Source: Pseudomonadota bacterium (GTDB lineage: Bacteria > Desulfobacterota > Desulfobulbia > Desulfobulbales > CALZHT01). From it: a DNA stretch of 63,728 bases. Under the pieces are notes generated by a model that saw nothing but the letters and a program-made list of their open reading frames with translations, had not been told where the DNA came from and ran no database searches. Each line of letters starts with the position of its first letter. The first letter of the stretch is position 1. The translations under genes and the position numbers were made by a program. Positions 28,811 to 37,980 of this stretch are shown piece by piece. The DNA is taken from positions 1 through 63,728 of the forward strand of contig JAHJJF010000031.1 in NCBI GenBank assembly GCA_018823135.1. Reading direction: 5' to 3'.

Positions 28811-30064
28811 TTACTCCATAAAATCAAAGCTCTTGACGTTAGCCAACGCCCGGCTGAACATTACCGGCAGATCTTCCTGAGGCACTTCGAGTTTTTTCGC
28901 AAGTTGTACTGCGGTTTTCCATGCGCCGCTTTCATAGGCCTTAGCGAGATAGAGACTTGCCATGAGCTTGCTGGGTCTTTTGCCGAGTAACGCATCATTG
29001 ATGTCTTCCGAAAGCGACAGCCCTTCAAGGATGAAAGCCATGGATTTATCAAGAAGGGCGTCCAGAAGCGAAAACATCCCCACCGTATAGAACTTTTCCT
29101 TTTCTTTTTTCCCTGCGCCAAAACGCTGCCCGAGAATGTTACAGAACTCCGCCCTGAGAATTGAAGACTTCAACAACTCAACCGGTTTTTCTTCGGCAAG
29201 ATAGGAGAGCATGACCAGATTGAGCCATTTTTTGAGATCAATTTCTCCAACCATTGCCACGGCGCTCTGCAGCGATTGGATTTCCCGGCGAAGGCCGAAA
29301 TATGCGGAATTGACGTATTTCAGGAGTTTATAGGAAAGCGAAACATCCCGGGAAATAAGCTCTGCAATCTTGTCAAAATTATAGTTTTCATCCTGAAGCT
29401 GCCTGAGAACCTGCAAATACTGCAGCTTTGAACCCGGAATGTCCCTGCCCGCTACTATTTTTGGTTTCTGAAAAAAATACCCCTGGAACAGATCAAAGCC
29501 CATTGCCTTCAGGGCCTCATATTCATCAAAATCCTCGACCTTTTCCGCAAGGAGCCTTACGTTGTACCGGGAGACGATCTCAATCTGGCGACGCAACTCA
29601 TCCATGCTCAGCATGCGAACATCGAACTTGACAATATCCGCCAGAGCCAGAAGCGGGATAAGCTCCTCACGATAGGAAAAATCATCAAGGGCAATCATAT
29701 ACCCTTTATTCCTTAAAATCCGGCAGGCATCAATCACTTCAGGAGTGGCCATCGTAGTTTCCAGCACTTCGATGACGGTATATTCTTTGGGGAAAAGAGA
29801 GGGAAACTCCTTGACCAGCATAACATCACTGAAGTTGATAAACGCCTTTTTGCCTTCGGTGAGCTCGCTGATGCCGATCAAAAGAAAACTGTTTGTAAGA
29901 ACGCTTGAGCTTGCCTGGTCGCCATCCTGAGCAGGATCAAAAAAATTCGCAAGCCCTTTCCTGAAAAGCAGTTCATATCCGTAGACCTTCTGGTTTTTAC
30001 GGAATATGGGCTGTCGGGCAATAAAGATATTGTTGTTATCGGCTGTCGCTTTTGAAGGAGGCAT
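28811..30064 (-). CDS. Degenerate EAL plus HDOD domain signalling protein
   Basis: The 417-residue protein starts with an EAL-like domain (about 10-215) in which the EAL signature is YELLFRK and the metal-binding acidic residues are only partly kept (VLETT, ALDDFSY, FDV, AEKVED), so phosphodiesterase activity is unlikely. An HDOD domain follows (about 215-400; SRDVSLSYKLLKYVNSAYFG, SLQSAVAMVG). Proteins of this YuxH type act in c-di-GMP or motility control through protein contacts. It is convergent with glyS; the 223-base gap shows no clear terminator. Confidence 0.9.
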   Translation of the reverse strand: MPPSKATADNNNIFIARQPIFRKNQKVYGYELLFRKGLANFFDPAQDGDQASSSVLTNSFLLIGISELTEGKKAFINFSDVMLVKEFPSLFPKEYTVIEVLETTMATPEVIDACRILRNKGYMIALDDFSYREELIPLLALADIVKFDVRMLSMDELRRQIEIVSRYNVRLLAEKVEDFDEYEALKAMGFDLFQGYFFQKPKIVAGRDIPGSKLQYLQVLRQLQDENYNFDKIAELISRDVSLSYKLLKYVNSAYFGLRREIQSLQSAVAMVGEIDLKKWLNLVMLSYLAEEKPVELLKSSILRAEFCNILGQRFGAGKKEKEKFYTVGMFSLLDALLDKSMAFILEGLSLSEDINDALLGKRPSKLMASLYLAKAYESGAWKTAVQLAKKLEVPQEDLPVMFSRALANVKSFDFME

Positions 30065-30358
30065 TTATCAAAGTTTGGCGTTAAGATCCTGAATCATTTT
30101 GAAGTGATAATTATTACAGTTGTCGGCTCTTTTTTATAACTCCATGAGAACATACTCGACAATATCAGCAAAAGCGAATATTCCCCAAAATAACCTGTAA
30201 ATCCCTCAGCAGGAATAAACTCGTCCTGTTGGTTTACGGTTAGAATATCCGCCACTGATAAGTCGATGGGGAATTGCTGAATCCCTGAACGTAATCGTTG
30301 GGATGTAACTGATGGTAGCAAGTTCCAATAAGAATTACTAATAAAAAAATAATCCGGA

Positions 30359-30973
30359 TCAGGTCTTTGGTTCAATCACTCCATGGCTCAACATCTCCGA
30401 CACAACCTCGGCCATGGGGAGGCCCACCACATTACTGTATGAGCCAACGATTTTTTTGACGAGAAAACCTCCCAGCCCCTGAATACCATAGGCTCCTGCC
30501 TTATCCAGTGGTTCTCCGGTTTTCACATAGGAGCGGATAATATCATCTGCTGCAGCAATAAACTGAACTTTTGTGCACACCGCCTGGCAGATCAATGATT
30601 CAGTTTTTCCCCGGCACAGACAGAATCCCGTCCAGACATCATGCCCGGAACCGGAGAGGCGCTGAAGCATTGATACGGCCTGGTCGGCGCCTTCGGGTTT
30701 TCCGAGAATCTCTTTGTCATGCACAACAATGGTGTCAGCCCCGAGCACCCAGGATTCGGGATTGGTAGCAGCGAGGCACAGAGCTTTTTCGCGGGACATC
30801 CGCTGAACAAAATCCTCAGGCAGCTCTCCCTTAATCGGTGATTCATCTATTGCCGGGATCCCTATATCAAAGGCAAGTCCCAGTTCATCCAGAAATCGCC
30901 TTCGCCTCGGGGAAGCGGATGCCAGAATCAGACGGCCCTTTACTGTAAATACACCGCTCGGAGAAATAGCCAA
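30359..30973 (-). CDS. maf: Maf-type nucleoside triphosphate pyrophosphatase
   Basis: The 204-residue protein contains LILASASPRRRRFLDELGL at the start, GADTIVV with the catalytic Asp, LGKP and the C-terminal G.A.GIQG.GG.. pattern. It hydrolyses non-canonical or dTTP/UTP nucleotides to monophosphates and has been linked to septum inhibition. The start is a TTG at 30973 with AAGGA about nine bases upstream. The 30065-30358 gap downstream has no convincing gene. Confidence 0.93.
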   Translation of the reverse strand: MAISPSGVFTVKGRLILASASPRRRRFLDELGLAFDIGIPAIDESPIKGELPEDFVQRMSREKALCLAATNPESWVLGADTIVVHDKEILGKPEGADQAVSMLQRLSGSGHDVWTGFCLCRGKTESLICQAVCTKVQFIAAADDIIRSYVKTGEPLDKAGAYGIQGLGGFLVKKIVGSYSNVVGLPMAEVVSEMLSHGVIEPKT

Positions 30974-31015
30974 TTTAGGATCCTTTCAGAAATTACTGCA
31001 CAGGTCATTAGACTG

Positions 31016-31118
31016 CAGGCTGAAGGCTGTTAGTTTTTTGAGGTCGGTATTTGCGCCAGATCGAAGCAAACAAGCCCAAGGCTCTCTCGGCCGTTGATTT
31101 CCTGAAACCTTCAGCCTG
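31016..31118. repeat. Short intergenic inverted repeat
   Basis: CAGGCTGAAGG at 31016-31026 is inverted as CCTTCAGCCTG at 31108-31118. The 103-bp interval between maf and fabL has no gene. It may be a small repeat element or form part of the fabL mRNA 3' end. Confidence 0.4.
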
Positions 31119-31146
31119 ATTACCTACAGCCTATCGCCCTGAATAG

Positions 31147-31899
31147 TTACGCCCTGATTGAATATCCGCCGTCAACCACAATGGTCTGGCCGTGAATCAT
31201 TTTTGCCAGATCGCTGCAGAGAAACAACGCGACATCGGCAACATCTTCCGGAGTAGTCAAAACACCAAGGGGTGTCCTTGCAAGTGCGGTATCAAGGATT
31301 TGCGTACGGTTGGGAAATTTTTTCAGCGCTTCCGTGTCCACTGCACCGGCACTGATCGTATTCACCTTAATGCCTATGGGTCCGAGTTCAACAGCCAGGT
31401 GCCTGACCAGCGACTCAAGTGCGGCCTTTGACGCACCCACCGCCGTGTAATTTTCAACCGCCCGCACCGAACCGAGACTGGACACCGCCATTATCTTGCC
31501 GCCGTCCCGCATCAATGGCACCGCATGTTGAGCCAGGGTGAGAAGGGCCCGTGCGTTGATATCCATTGCCCAGTTCCAGTGCCTGCTGGTCAATTCAAGA
31601 ACCGGCTTCAAAACTCCTGAAGCAGCGTTACTCACAAGAAAGTCAAGTCTGCCGTATTCTTTATCGATCAATTCAAACATCGAGGCGACATCCTCGTCGT
31701 TTGCAACATTGGCCTTGACCACCAGACATCGTGCGCCTCTTTCTTCTATCAGTGCTGCGGTTTCCTCGGCGTCCCGGCGATGCCTGATATAATTGACCAC
31801 CATATTCACGCCGTTTTCAGCAAATCTCAACGCAATTGCCTTGCCGATACCTCTGGAGCTCCCGGTTACCAGTGCGACTTTTCCTTGAAGATTAAACAT
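31147..31899 (-). CDS. fabL: Enoyl-ACP reductase FabL-type short-chain dehydrogenase
   Basis: The 250-residue protein closely follows Bacillus FabL: TGSSRGIGKA cofactor loop (12-21), VVNY, VVKANV, SNAASGVLKPVLEL, the Y.(6)K catalytic pair Tyr151/Lys158 instead of the usual YxxxK spacing, and GQTIVVDGG near the end. FabL reduces enoyl-ACP with NADPH in fatty acid elongation. AGGAG lies upstream of ATG 31899. No other fab genes are in the window, so a different SDR role remains possible. Confidence 0.85.
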   Translation of the reverse strand: MFNLQGKVALVTGSSRGIGKAIALRFAENGVNMVVNYIRHRRDAEETAALIEERGARCLVVKANVANDEDVASMFELIDKEYGRLDFLVSNAASGVLKPVLELTSRHWNWAMDINARALLTLAQHAVPLMRDGGKIMAVSSLGSVRAVENYTAVGASKAALESLVRHLAVELGPIGIKVNTISAGAVDTEALKKFPNRTQILDTALARTPLGVLTTPEDVADVALFLCSDLAKMIHGQTIVVDGGYSIRA

Positions 31900-32010
31900 A
31901 ATAATTATTTTCTCCTGCCCATTGATTCTATTTTCTAAAATTGTTGTCTTCCAACGATATTCATTTCCGGCTTGCTTGTAAAGAAATCACGATGCCGAAA
32001 ACGTACATTA

Positions 32011-32033
32011 TTGCATTCAAAGAGATAACGAGG
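32011..32033 (+). repeat. 23-bp repeat shared with 57621-57643, beside a hairpin
   Basis: This 23-base string (starts TTGCATTCAAAG, ends ATAACGAGG) is identical to 57621-57643. Here it is followed by a perfect hairpin, GGACGAGT (32040-32047) against ACTCGTCC (32054-32061), and TGAATGC at about 32115 is the inverse of its GCATTCA. The 31900-32135 gap holds no gene. Confidence 0.6.
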
Positions 32034-32135
32034 TGCCCAGGACGAGTCCGGAAACTCGTCCAATTAATCCGCTGAGGGGTCGATGACAACCACAGCGGTC
32101 GCGGCGAGGTTAGTGATTGAATGCGGCCTGTTATT

Positions 32136-33065
32136 TTACAACTTTGTAAAAATCCGTTTAATACTGCCGTGTACAAGCCTCATGGGATTAAAACTTATCC
32201 GGCTCAAACGGGCTGGAACTTTAAACTTTTCAGCACAGAAATCCCCTGGGGTTTTTAATGGAAAAATCAGCTCCCCTATATAGCTCCCAGGATGCTCACG
32301 TCTGGCACACTCCTTCCAGAGCGGACTTCGGCTCTCTTTGATGCCGAATAAATCAAGAAGCGCCGTATCCAGCGCAACGGGATTAATCGCCCCGCCGATC
32401 AAGCCCAGAGGAAATGATTTGCCCTTGATCGGCCCTTTTTCATGCAGGGCCTGGATACCGTCAATCAAAGAAATTCCGGCAGGAAGCTCATCCAGCAGAT
32501 CCACCAGGATTTCCTCGAATTTATTGCCGACATCCCCATATTTTCCATGAATCCAGGGTTTTCGAAACCCAACCACTGTGCCGAAATAATTTTTCACCGC
32601 AAAGCTCACCAGGAGTTGCACATGGGTCTTGAGCTTCGGCAGATTCGCCAGGAAATCGCAGTCAAAAGCATCTGCTGCCACCCCGACCACCGTGCCTCCA
32701 GAGAGTTTCATCTTCCGAATTTTTGTGAAATCGGCAAACTTGACCGGCAGGCCGGCGAGGGATTCCGTGATGCCCAGGATATCCATAACCTTTTTCCCGG
32801 AACCAAACGCCGGGGAATCGCCGATAGAAACCACAGCTCCATGATCAATGAACCATTCAGCGGCGGCGGCGACAAACTCCGGATGGGTGCAGGCAATCCC
32901 ATCATGCCCCTTTGCAGAGACGAGATTGGGCTTCAGCAGAACCCGAACGCCGTTTGCCACCCGCACACCGCATTGAACACAGATACGATCCATGGCCTCT
33001 TTTATTTTCTGCCGATCATAGGACTTGCAGTTCAGCAGACAGACTTCATTTCCCTGTATTTTCAA
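32136..33065 (-). CDS. DUF362 domain-containing protein
   Basis: The 309-residue protein shows the DUF362 pattern: VLLKPNLVSAKGHD, THPEFV.A.AEWFIDHGA.V.IGDSPAFGSG, NLPKLKTH.Q...S.AVKN.FG and LIDGI.A...GP..G. A CVQCG motif lies near residue 29-33; there is no ferredoxin domain, unlike longer family members. The family is common in anaerobes and its function is not established. The gene is monocistronic-looking and points away from the repeat-rich region at 33066-33433. Confidence 0.88.
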   Translation of the reverse strand: MKIQGNEVCLLNCKSYDRQKIKEAMDRICVQCGVRVANGVRVLLKPNLVSAKGHDGIACTHPEFVAAAAEWFIDHGAVVSIGDSPAFGSGKKVMDILGITESLAGLPVKFADFTKIRKMKLSGGTVVGVAADAFDCDFLANLPKLKTHVQLLVSFAVKNYFGTVVGFRKPWIHGKYGDVGNKFEEILVDLLDELPAGISLIDGIQALHEKGPIKGKSFPLGLIGGAINPVALDTALLDLFGIKESRSPLWKECARREHPGSYIGELIFPLKTPGDFCAEKFKVPARLSRISFNPMRLVHGSIKRIFTKL

Positions 33066-33244
33066 TTGTGGATTGACCCCGTAGGTATGCGAGATTATCT
33101 AGACTTCGAGCCGGGAAGTGAATAGTGACGAGTTAATAGTATCGAGTAAAAAGTCAAAACATCACGCAAAGATCACAAAGACAACTCTTTGTTATTAAAA
33201 GAAACAACTTTGCGCACTTAGCGTCTTTGCGTGAAAAAAAATAG

Positions 33245-33401
33245 TTTTTACGAGTCTGTCAACTTGTGATGAAATCACAGATAGCCAATGGCATGAGACT
33301 TCAAAAAGATTGATTTCATCGAGTTATGGCCTTGTATCATGTTGATTTTGTTTGGTGGACCTTTTGCCGCAAAAACTTTTTACGGGTCTGTCAACTTGTC
33401 A
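33245..33401. repeat. Direct and inverted repeats in intergenic region
   Basis: A 25-base unit (TTTTTACG.GTCTGTCAACTTGT.A) occurs at 33245-33269 and again at 33377-33401 with two differences. Between them GATGAAATCA (about 33268) is inverted as TGATTTCATC (about 33311). Just to the left, ACGCAAAGA (about 33163) is inverted as TCTTTGCGT (about 33224). The 33066-33433 region between DUF362 and aconitase genes has no gene and looks like nested small repeat elements. Confidence 0.65.
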
Positions 33402-33433
33402 CTGTCAGTAAAAAAATCAGCGCTGCCCGATTC

Positions 33434-35347
33434 CTATCTGGCCCAATTCAAAAGGCTGCCGGCAAGCAGAATCTCACGGTGCCGGGGCGAAAGGTCGAAA
33501 ACCGCCTGAAAGGGCTTTCCGGCTATCACAACGGTTACTGTTTCCGAGCCGCTTTCAAGGGCCTGCCGCAAATCATCAATAACATACTCATCTCCCTGAG
33601 TGATGGAATCGTAATCAACAGAATCTTGAAAGGTCAAAGGAAGAATCCCGAAATTGATCAGATTCGCCTTATGGATTCTTGCAAAACTTTTTACAAATTT
33701 AACCCGGACACCGAGATATCTTGGTGCCAGCGCCGCATGCTCCCGAGATGACCCCTGCCCGTAATTGTCGCCGCCGACGATCATGCTGTTGCTTGCCGCC
33801 CTGGCGCGCTGATGAAAGGTTTCATCAACCGATGCAAAAACATATTCACTGATAGCCGGAATATTGCTGCGCAGCGGCAGGATCTTTGCGCCCGCCGGCA
33901 TGATGTGATCGGTGGTAATATTATCTTCGACTTTCAGCAGCACCGTCCCTTTCAGGGTTTCGGGAATCGCCTCGAATTCCGGAAAAGGTGCGATATTCGG
34001 TCCGCGGATTATTTCATTTTTTTCGTCTGCCGGTCGAGGAAACTCTATTCGCTGATCGCCAGGCAGGTATTTTTCAGGAAGACTGAAGTCCGGGTAATCG
34101 CCAAGATCACGGGGATCGGTAATTCTGCCGTTAATCGCCGAGGCTACTGCCACTTCCGGACTGCAGAGATAGACCTGATCATTTTTCGTACCGCTTCTTC
34201 CCGGAAAATTCCTCGGGAACGTCCTTAAGGAGATGGTGCCGGTGGAAGGGGCCTGGCCCATGCCGATACAGCCCAGGCATCCGGCCTGATGCACCCTGGC
34301 ACCGGCCTTGACCAGAGACAGCATATCATTGCCGGCAATGAGATTTTCAAGCACCTGCCTGCTGCCGGGATTTATCTCAAAACTCACATCCGTGCTGATT
34401 TGATGATTTTCCAAGGTCTTGGCTACAACCATGAGGTCGCGCAAGGAGGAATTGGAGCACGAGCCGACCAGAACCTGCGACACGGGTTTGCCGGCAACTT
34501 CCCGGACCTTGACGACGTTATCCGGAGATGAGGGGCAGGCAATAAGTGGTTCGAGTTCGTCCATATCAATCTCGATAATCGCATCGTATTGGGCGTCCGG
34601 GTCCGCAACAATTTCCTTCCATTGAGCTTCACGTCCCTGGCTTGCAAGAAACTGCCGGGTATTTTCATCGGACGGAAAAACCGAGGTGGTGGCCCCGAGT
34701 TCAGCGCCGAAATTGGTTATGGAGGCCCGGTCGGTCACCGACAACTCCTTTACACCCGGCCCGAAATACTCCATGATATAACCGACGCCGCCTTTGACCG
34801 AAAGCTGCCGGAGTATTTCCAGGAGGACGTCACGGGCGGAAACCCAGGGGTTGAACCTGCCGATGAGTTTTATGCCGTACACTTTTGGCATAACCAGATA
34901 AAACGGCTTTCCGGCCATGGCCATTGCAACATCAAGGCCGCCGGCACCGATTGCCAGCATCCCTAAACCGCCGCCGGTGGGAGTGTGGCTATCGGAACCC
35001 AGCAGAGTTTTGCCGGGAAGACCGAAACGCTCAAGGTGGATCTGATGGGAAATACCGTTTCCCGGAGGTGAAAAAAACAGTCCGTATTTCCGTGCTATGG
35101 ACTGCAGAAAGAGATGGTCGTCGGCATTTCTGAAATCAGACTGAACAAGATTGTGGTCCACATAGGAGACCGACAGTTCAGTTTTCACTCTTGGAATGCC
35201 GATGGCCTCAAACTCCAGGTATGCCATGGTTCCGGTGGCATCCTGGGTCAGGGTCTGGTCGATACGGATGCCGATCTCGCGGCCTTTGACCATTTCGCCT
35301 TCAACAAGATGCGCCGCCAGTATCTTTTCTGTAACTGTTTTTCCCAT
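33434..35347 (-). CDS. Aconitate hydratase, short monomeric type
   Basis: The 637-residue enzyme interconverts citrate and isocitrate. The three 4Fe-4S ligands are Cys297 (VGSCSNSS), Cys357 and Cys360 (GCLGC). Active-site motifs SDSHTPTGGGLGMLAIGAGGLDVA, and in the swivel domain DNITTDHIMPAGA and GDNYGQGSSREHAA, are present. It is shorter than AcnA/AcnB and matches the compact aconitase of anaerobic Deltaproteobacteria and clostridia. It is a single gene; the 35348-35700 upstream region showed no clear promoter motif. Confidence 0.95.
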   Translation of the reverse strand: MGKTVTEKILAAHLVEGEMVKGREIGIRIDQTLTQDATGTMAYLEFEAIGIPRVKTELSVSYVDHNLVQSDFRNADDHLFLQSIARKYGLFFSPPGNGISHQIHLERFGLPGKTLLGSDSHTPTGGGLGMLAIGAGGLDVAMAMAGKPFYLVMPKVYGIKLIGRFNPWVSARDVLLEILRQLSVKGGVGYIMEYFGPGVKELSVTDRASITNFGAELGATTSVFPSDENTRQFLASQGREAQWKEIVADPDAQYDAIIEIDMDELEPLIACPSSPDNVVKVREVAGKPVSQVLVGSCSNSSLRDLMVVAKTLENHQISTDVSFEINPGSRQVLENLIAGNDMLSLVKAGARVHQAGCLGCIGMGQAPSTGTISLRTFPRNFPGRSGTKNDQVYLCSPEVAVASAINGRITDPRDLGDYPDFSLPEKYLPGDQRIEFPRPADEKNEIIRGPNIAPFPEFEAIPETLKGTVLLKVEDNITTDHIMPAGAKILPLRSNIPAISEYVFASVDETFHQRARAASNSMIVGGDNYGQGSSREHAALAPRYLGVRVKFVKSFARIHKANLINFGILPLTFQDSVDYDSITQGDEYVIDDLRQALESGSETVTVVIAGKPFQAVFDLSPRHREILLAGSLLNWAR

Positions 35348-35713
35348 TATAAAAACTCCTGTTAGAAATTATGTTACAATACGTTGCAAACAGACAGCAG
35401 ATTCATTTGTTTCATTTTGTTGCCGTTGCAAGAAAGCTGTTCAGTCTGCCCATAAATAAAGCTTTTTCTTCAATAGATTATTTTTTTGAACCAGACGCCA
35501 AAAATCGGGGAAAAAGGACTTTTATGAACGGGCATTATTTACCATAAACTGCAACAGTTGTACATAATTTGTTCCTGCCCGGCCAGGCTCTTCTTCGCCT
35601 GACGCGGGGCTTTCAGAAATCTTATTGGTATCGCTGTTTTCCATGAAAATCTGCATCCAGTCAACCCGACTTTGAGCGCCATCATATTTATTGACGCTTA
35701 TTCATCATAAGGG

Positions 35714-35727
35714 GTCAAAAATGTGAC
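35714..35727 (+). promoter_or_regulatory. Possible FleQ/FlrC-like activator site
   Basis: GTCAAAAATGTGAC is a GTCA-N6-TGAC dyad close to the FleQ-type half-sites GTCA..​.TGAC. It lies about 110 bases upstream of the sigma-54 promoter of the fliL operon, a usual distance for an enhancer. No fleQ gene is in the window. Confidence 0.4.
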
Positions 35728-35836
35728 TTTAATCCTGGAAACAGAGGACCCGGCAGGCTAAAAAACTGACTCGCAATAAAAAAAACACCATTAAATAACA
35801 ACAAGTTATATTGCTTGCGCTCACGAAACACAATAA

Positions 35837-35853
35837 TTGGCATGCAACTTGCC
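35837..35853 (+). promoter_or_regulatory. Sigma-54 promoter of flagellar operon
   Basis: TTGGCATGCAACTTGCC has GG at 35839-35840 and GC at 35851-35852, ten bases apart, with good -24 and -12 matches. Transcription would start near 35864, 62 bases before the fliL ATG. Confidence 0.75.
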
Positions 35854-35925
35854 TTTAACCTGATCGGGAAAGGGCTTTATTGTGATACAACACCCTACAC
35901 TATAAAATGATAAAAGGAACAAGCC

Positions 35926-36435
35926 ATGGTTGACGAGCCTGAAAATGCAGCGGCTGAAAATGAGGCAGGAGCAAAGAAAACTTCAAAGGTGAAATTGCTG
36001 ATAATCGCCGGACTCGGAGCCCTGGTTCTCGGAGTCGGCGGTTTTTTTGGTTACAAACAGTTCCTGGCACCGCCACCGCCGGTGGCAACAGAAGACGATA
36101 TGGTGGTCGAAAAAACCGCAAAGAATGCGGTTATCGGTGAAATCGTCACCTTGCAGCCGTTTACGGTTAATCTTGCTGATCCGCGCGGCAAACGATATCT
36201 GAAGGTCAAGATCGAAATCGAGCTGGAAAATCCCGAGGCTGCGGAACGAACCACCAAGGCCGATCCGAAATTACGGGATACGGTGATCATGATGCTCACC
36301 AGTCTCTCTTTTGAAGAGGTCATGACCCCGGAAGGAAAAACCCGGATCAGGGACGAACTCCTGGAACGTTTCAGCCAGACCCTCAAACCGGACAGGGTGA
36401 AAAATATCTATTTCACCGAGTTCGTAGTCCAATAA
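35926..36435 (+). CDS. fliL: Flagellar basal body-associated protein FliL
   Basis: The 169-residue inner-membrane protein has a charged cytoplasmic N-terminus, one membrane helix (about 23-43), a short Pro linker, and a periplasmic FliL domain (about 65-169) with FTVNLADPRGKRYLKVKIEIEL and RDTVIMMLTSLSFEE. FliL surrounds the stator and affects torque. It is the first gene behind the sigma-54 promoter, with fliM 50 bases downstream. Confidence 0.95.
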   Translation: MVDEPENAAAENEAGAKKTSKVKLLIIAGLGALVLGVGGFFGYKQFLAPPPPVATEDDMVVEKTAKNAVIGEIVTLQPFTVNLADPRGKRYLKVKIEIELENPEAAERTTKADPKLRDTVIMMLTSLSFEEVMTPEGKTRIRDELLERFSQTLKPDRVKNIYFTEFVVQ

Positions 36436-36485
36436 AACAACCGCGCCCAAGAAGCATCACACTTACAGTAAAAGGCCAAAAAACA

Positions 36486-37481
36486 ATGGAACAGATTCTC
36501 AGCCAGGACGAAGTAGATGCCTTATTAAAAGGTATTTCCGGTGGAGACATAGAAGAACCGGAGGAACCGACAGAAGCGGAACATCTGGATTACACCCCCT
36601 ATGATTTCACCAGGCAGGAACGAATCGTCCAAGTCAGAATGCCGGCAATGGAGGCGATTAACGATGCCTTTCTGCGGCTGATCCGGAGTTCTCTTTCAAA
36701 CACCCTTCGCAAGATCATCGACATCACTTCAGTACCCCTTGAACTGGAACGATTCGGCGCCTTTGTTCGAACCCTGCCGGTACCCAGCAGTCTGCAGATC
36801 TTCAAGATGGATCCGTTCCGGGGCCATGCCCTCCTGGTAATGGAACCCAAACTGGTCTTTACCCTGGTGGAAAACTTCCTGGGGGGCACCGGCACCAGAA
36901 ACGTCAGAATCGAAGGCCGCGACTTCACCCCCATCGAGCAACGCCTCATCCTTCGCGTCGTAACTGCCCTGCTCGCCGACATGGAAAAAGCCTGGAACTC
37001 TATCCATCCGATCAAAGTCAAATATGTCAGGAGTGAGATCAATCCCCAGTTTGCAAAAATATGTGAGCCGGAAAATGTGGTTATCATCAACCGCTATGAA
37101 GTGGACATGGACCGGCCCATCGGCAGCATCGCTACCTGCATTCCCCTGTCCAATCTGGAATCCGTCAAACATAAACTCTTCTCCACATTCCAGAGAGAAA
37201 AAAGCGAGGAAGACATTATCACCCAACAGATCCTCATTGATAATATCAAGCACTTTGACGTGCAAATGAAGGTGGAACTGGGAAGCGCCACGGTGACGGC
37301 CGGAGACGTAATGGAGCTGGGCGTTGGCGATATCCTGCAGCTGGACCAGAGGAAAGACGATCTGCTGCCGGGATATGTCGCAGGTGTACAGAAATTCTTA
37401 GGCACACCAGGCATACACCGGGGCAACAAGGCTTTCCTGGTCAAACGCAAAGCCCCGCCCCTTAAAGGAAGCAAGGAATAA
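36486..37481 (+). CDS. fliM: Flagellar motor switch protein FliM
   Basis: The 331-residue protein of the C ring begins MEQILSQDEVDALLKG, the conserved CheY-P binding peptide, followed by the FliM middle domain (about 50-240; RTLPVPSSLQIFKM, GGTGTRN) and a C-terminal SpoA domain (about 255-325; VELGSATVTAGDVMEL). A cheY gene lies in the same cluster. Length is normal. Confidence 0.96.
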   Translation: MEQILSQDEVDALLKGISGGDIEEPEEPTEAEHLDYTPYDFTRQERIVQVRMPAMEAINDAFLRLIRSSLSNTLRKIIDITSVPLELERFGAFVRTLPVPSSLQIFKMDPFRGHALLVMEPKLVFTLVENFLGGTGTRNVRIEGRDFTPIEQRLILRVVTALLADMEKAWNSIHPIKVKYVRSEINPQFAKICEPENVVIINRYEVDMDRPIGSIATCIPLSNLESVKHKLFSTFQREKSEEDIITQQILIDNIKHFDVQMKVELGSATVTAGDVMELGVGDILQLDQRKDDLLPGYVAGVQKFLGTPGIHRGNKAFLVKRKAPPLKGSKE

Positions 37482-37535
37482 CCACTGGCAGTAAGACTGC
37501 ACAGCAACAAAACATTATCATCAGGAGATACGATT

Positions 37536-37973
37536 ATGGCAGACAAACCCTTAGATAAAAACATGGCAAAAACACCGGGTGCGTCATCAGGTAATAATTC
37601 CGCATCTGATGACGACTGGGCGGCGGCCCTGAGTGAGCAGGGACCCGATAACGATGGATTGCAACCCGCTCCCTTTCAGGAACTGGGCACAGGAACCACT
37701 TCAGCGGCGGGATCTCAAAATCTCAACTTTCTGCTGGACATTCCACTCTCGGTAACGGTTGAACTCGGCCAGACAAACATGATCATCAATAAAATGCTGC
37801 AGCTTACACAAGGCTCTGTTGTCGAGCTGGAAAAGGCGGCAGGCGAGCCGGTTGAGATCTATGTAAACCGCAAGCTTCTCGGGAAAGGCGAGGTGGTCGT
37901 GGTTAACGAGCGTTTCGGAGTAAGGATTACAGAGATTATCAGCCAGGCAGACCGTATCAAAAACATAGGATAA
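37536..37973 (+). CDS. fliN: Flagellar motor switch protein FliN
   Basis: The 145-residue C-ring protein has an acidic N-terminal tail with the motif DDDWAAALSEQ (residues 25-35), a linker, and a C-terminal SpoA domain (about 65-143; LLDIPLSVTVELGQT, VELEKAAGEPVEIYVNRKLLGKGEVVVV). It is preceded by AGGAG. fliO starts seven bases after its stop. Confidence 0.96.
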   Translation: MADKPLDKNMAKTPGASSGNNSASDDDWAAALSEQGPDNDGLQPAPFQELGTGTTSAAGSQNLNFLLDIPLSVTVELGQTNMIINKMLQLTQGSVVELEKAAGEPVEIYVNRKLLGKGEVVVVNERFGVRITEIISQADRIKNIG

Positions 37974-37980
37974 CCAGTAA

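Noticed and set aside
30094-30375. 93-codon minus-strand frame after maf
   Set aside because: Overlaps the maf end, has no family match that I recognise and no clear ribosome binding site.
32040-32061. Possible small ribozyme at GGACGAGT hairpin
   Set aside because: The conserved hammerhead core (CUGAUGA and GAAA in order) is not present; only a simple hairpin remains.
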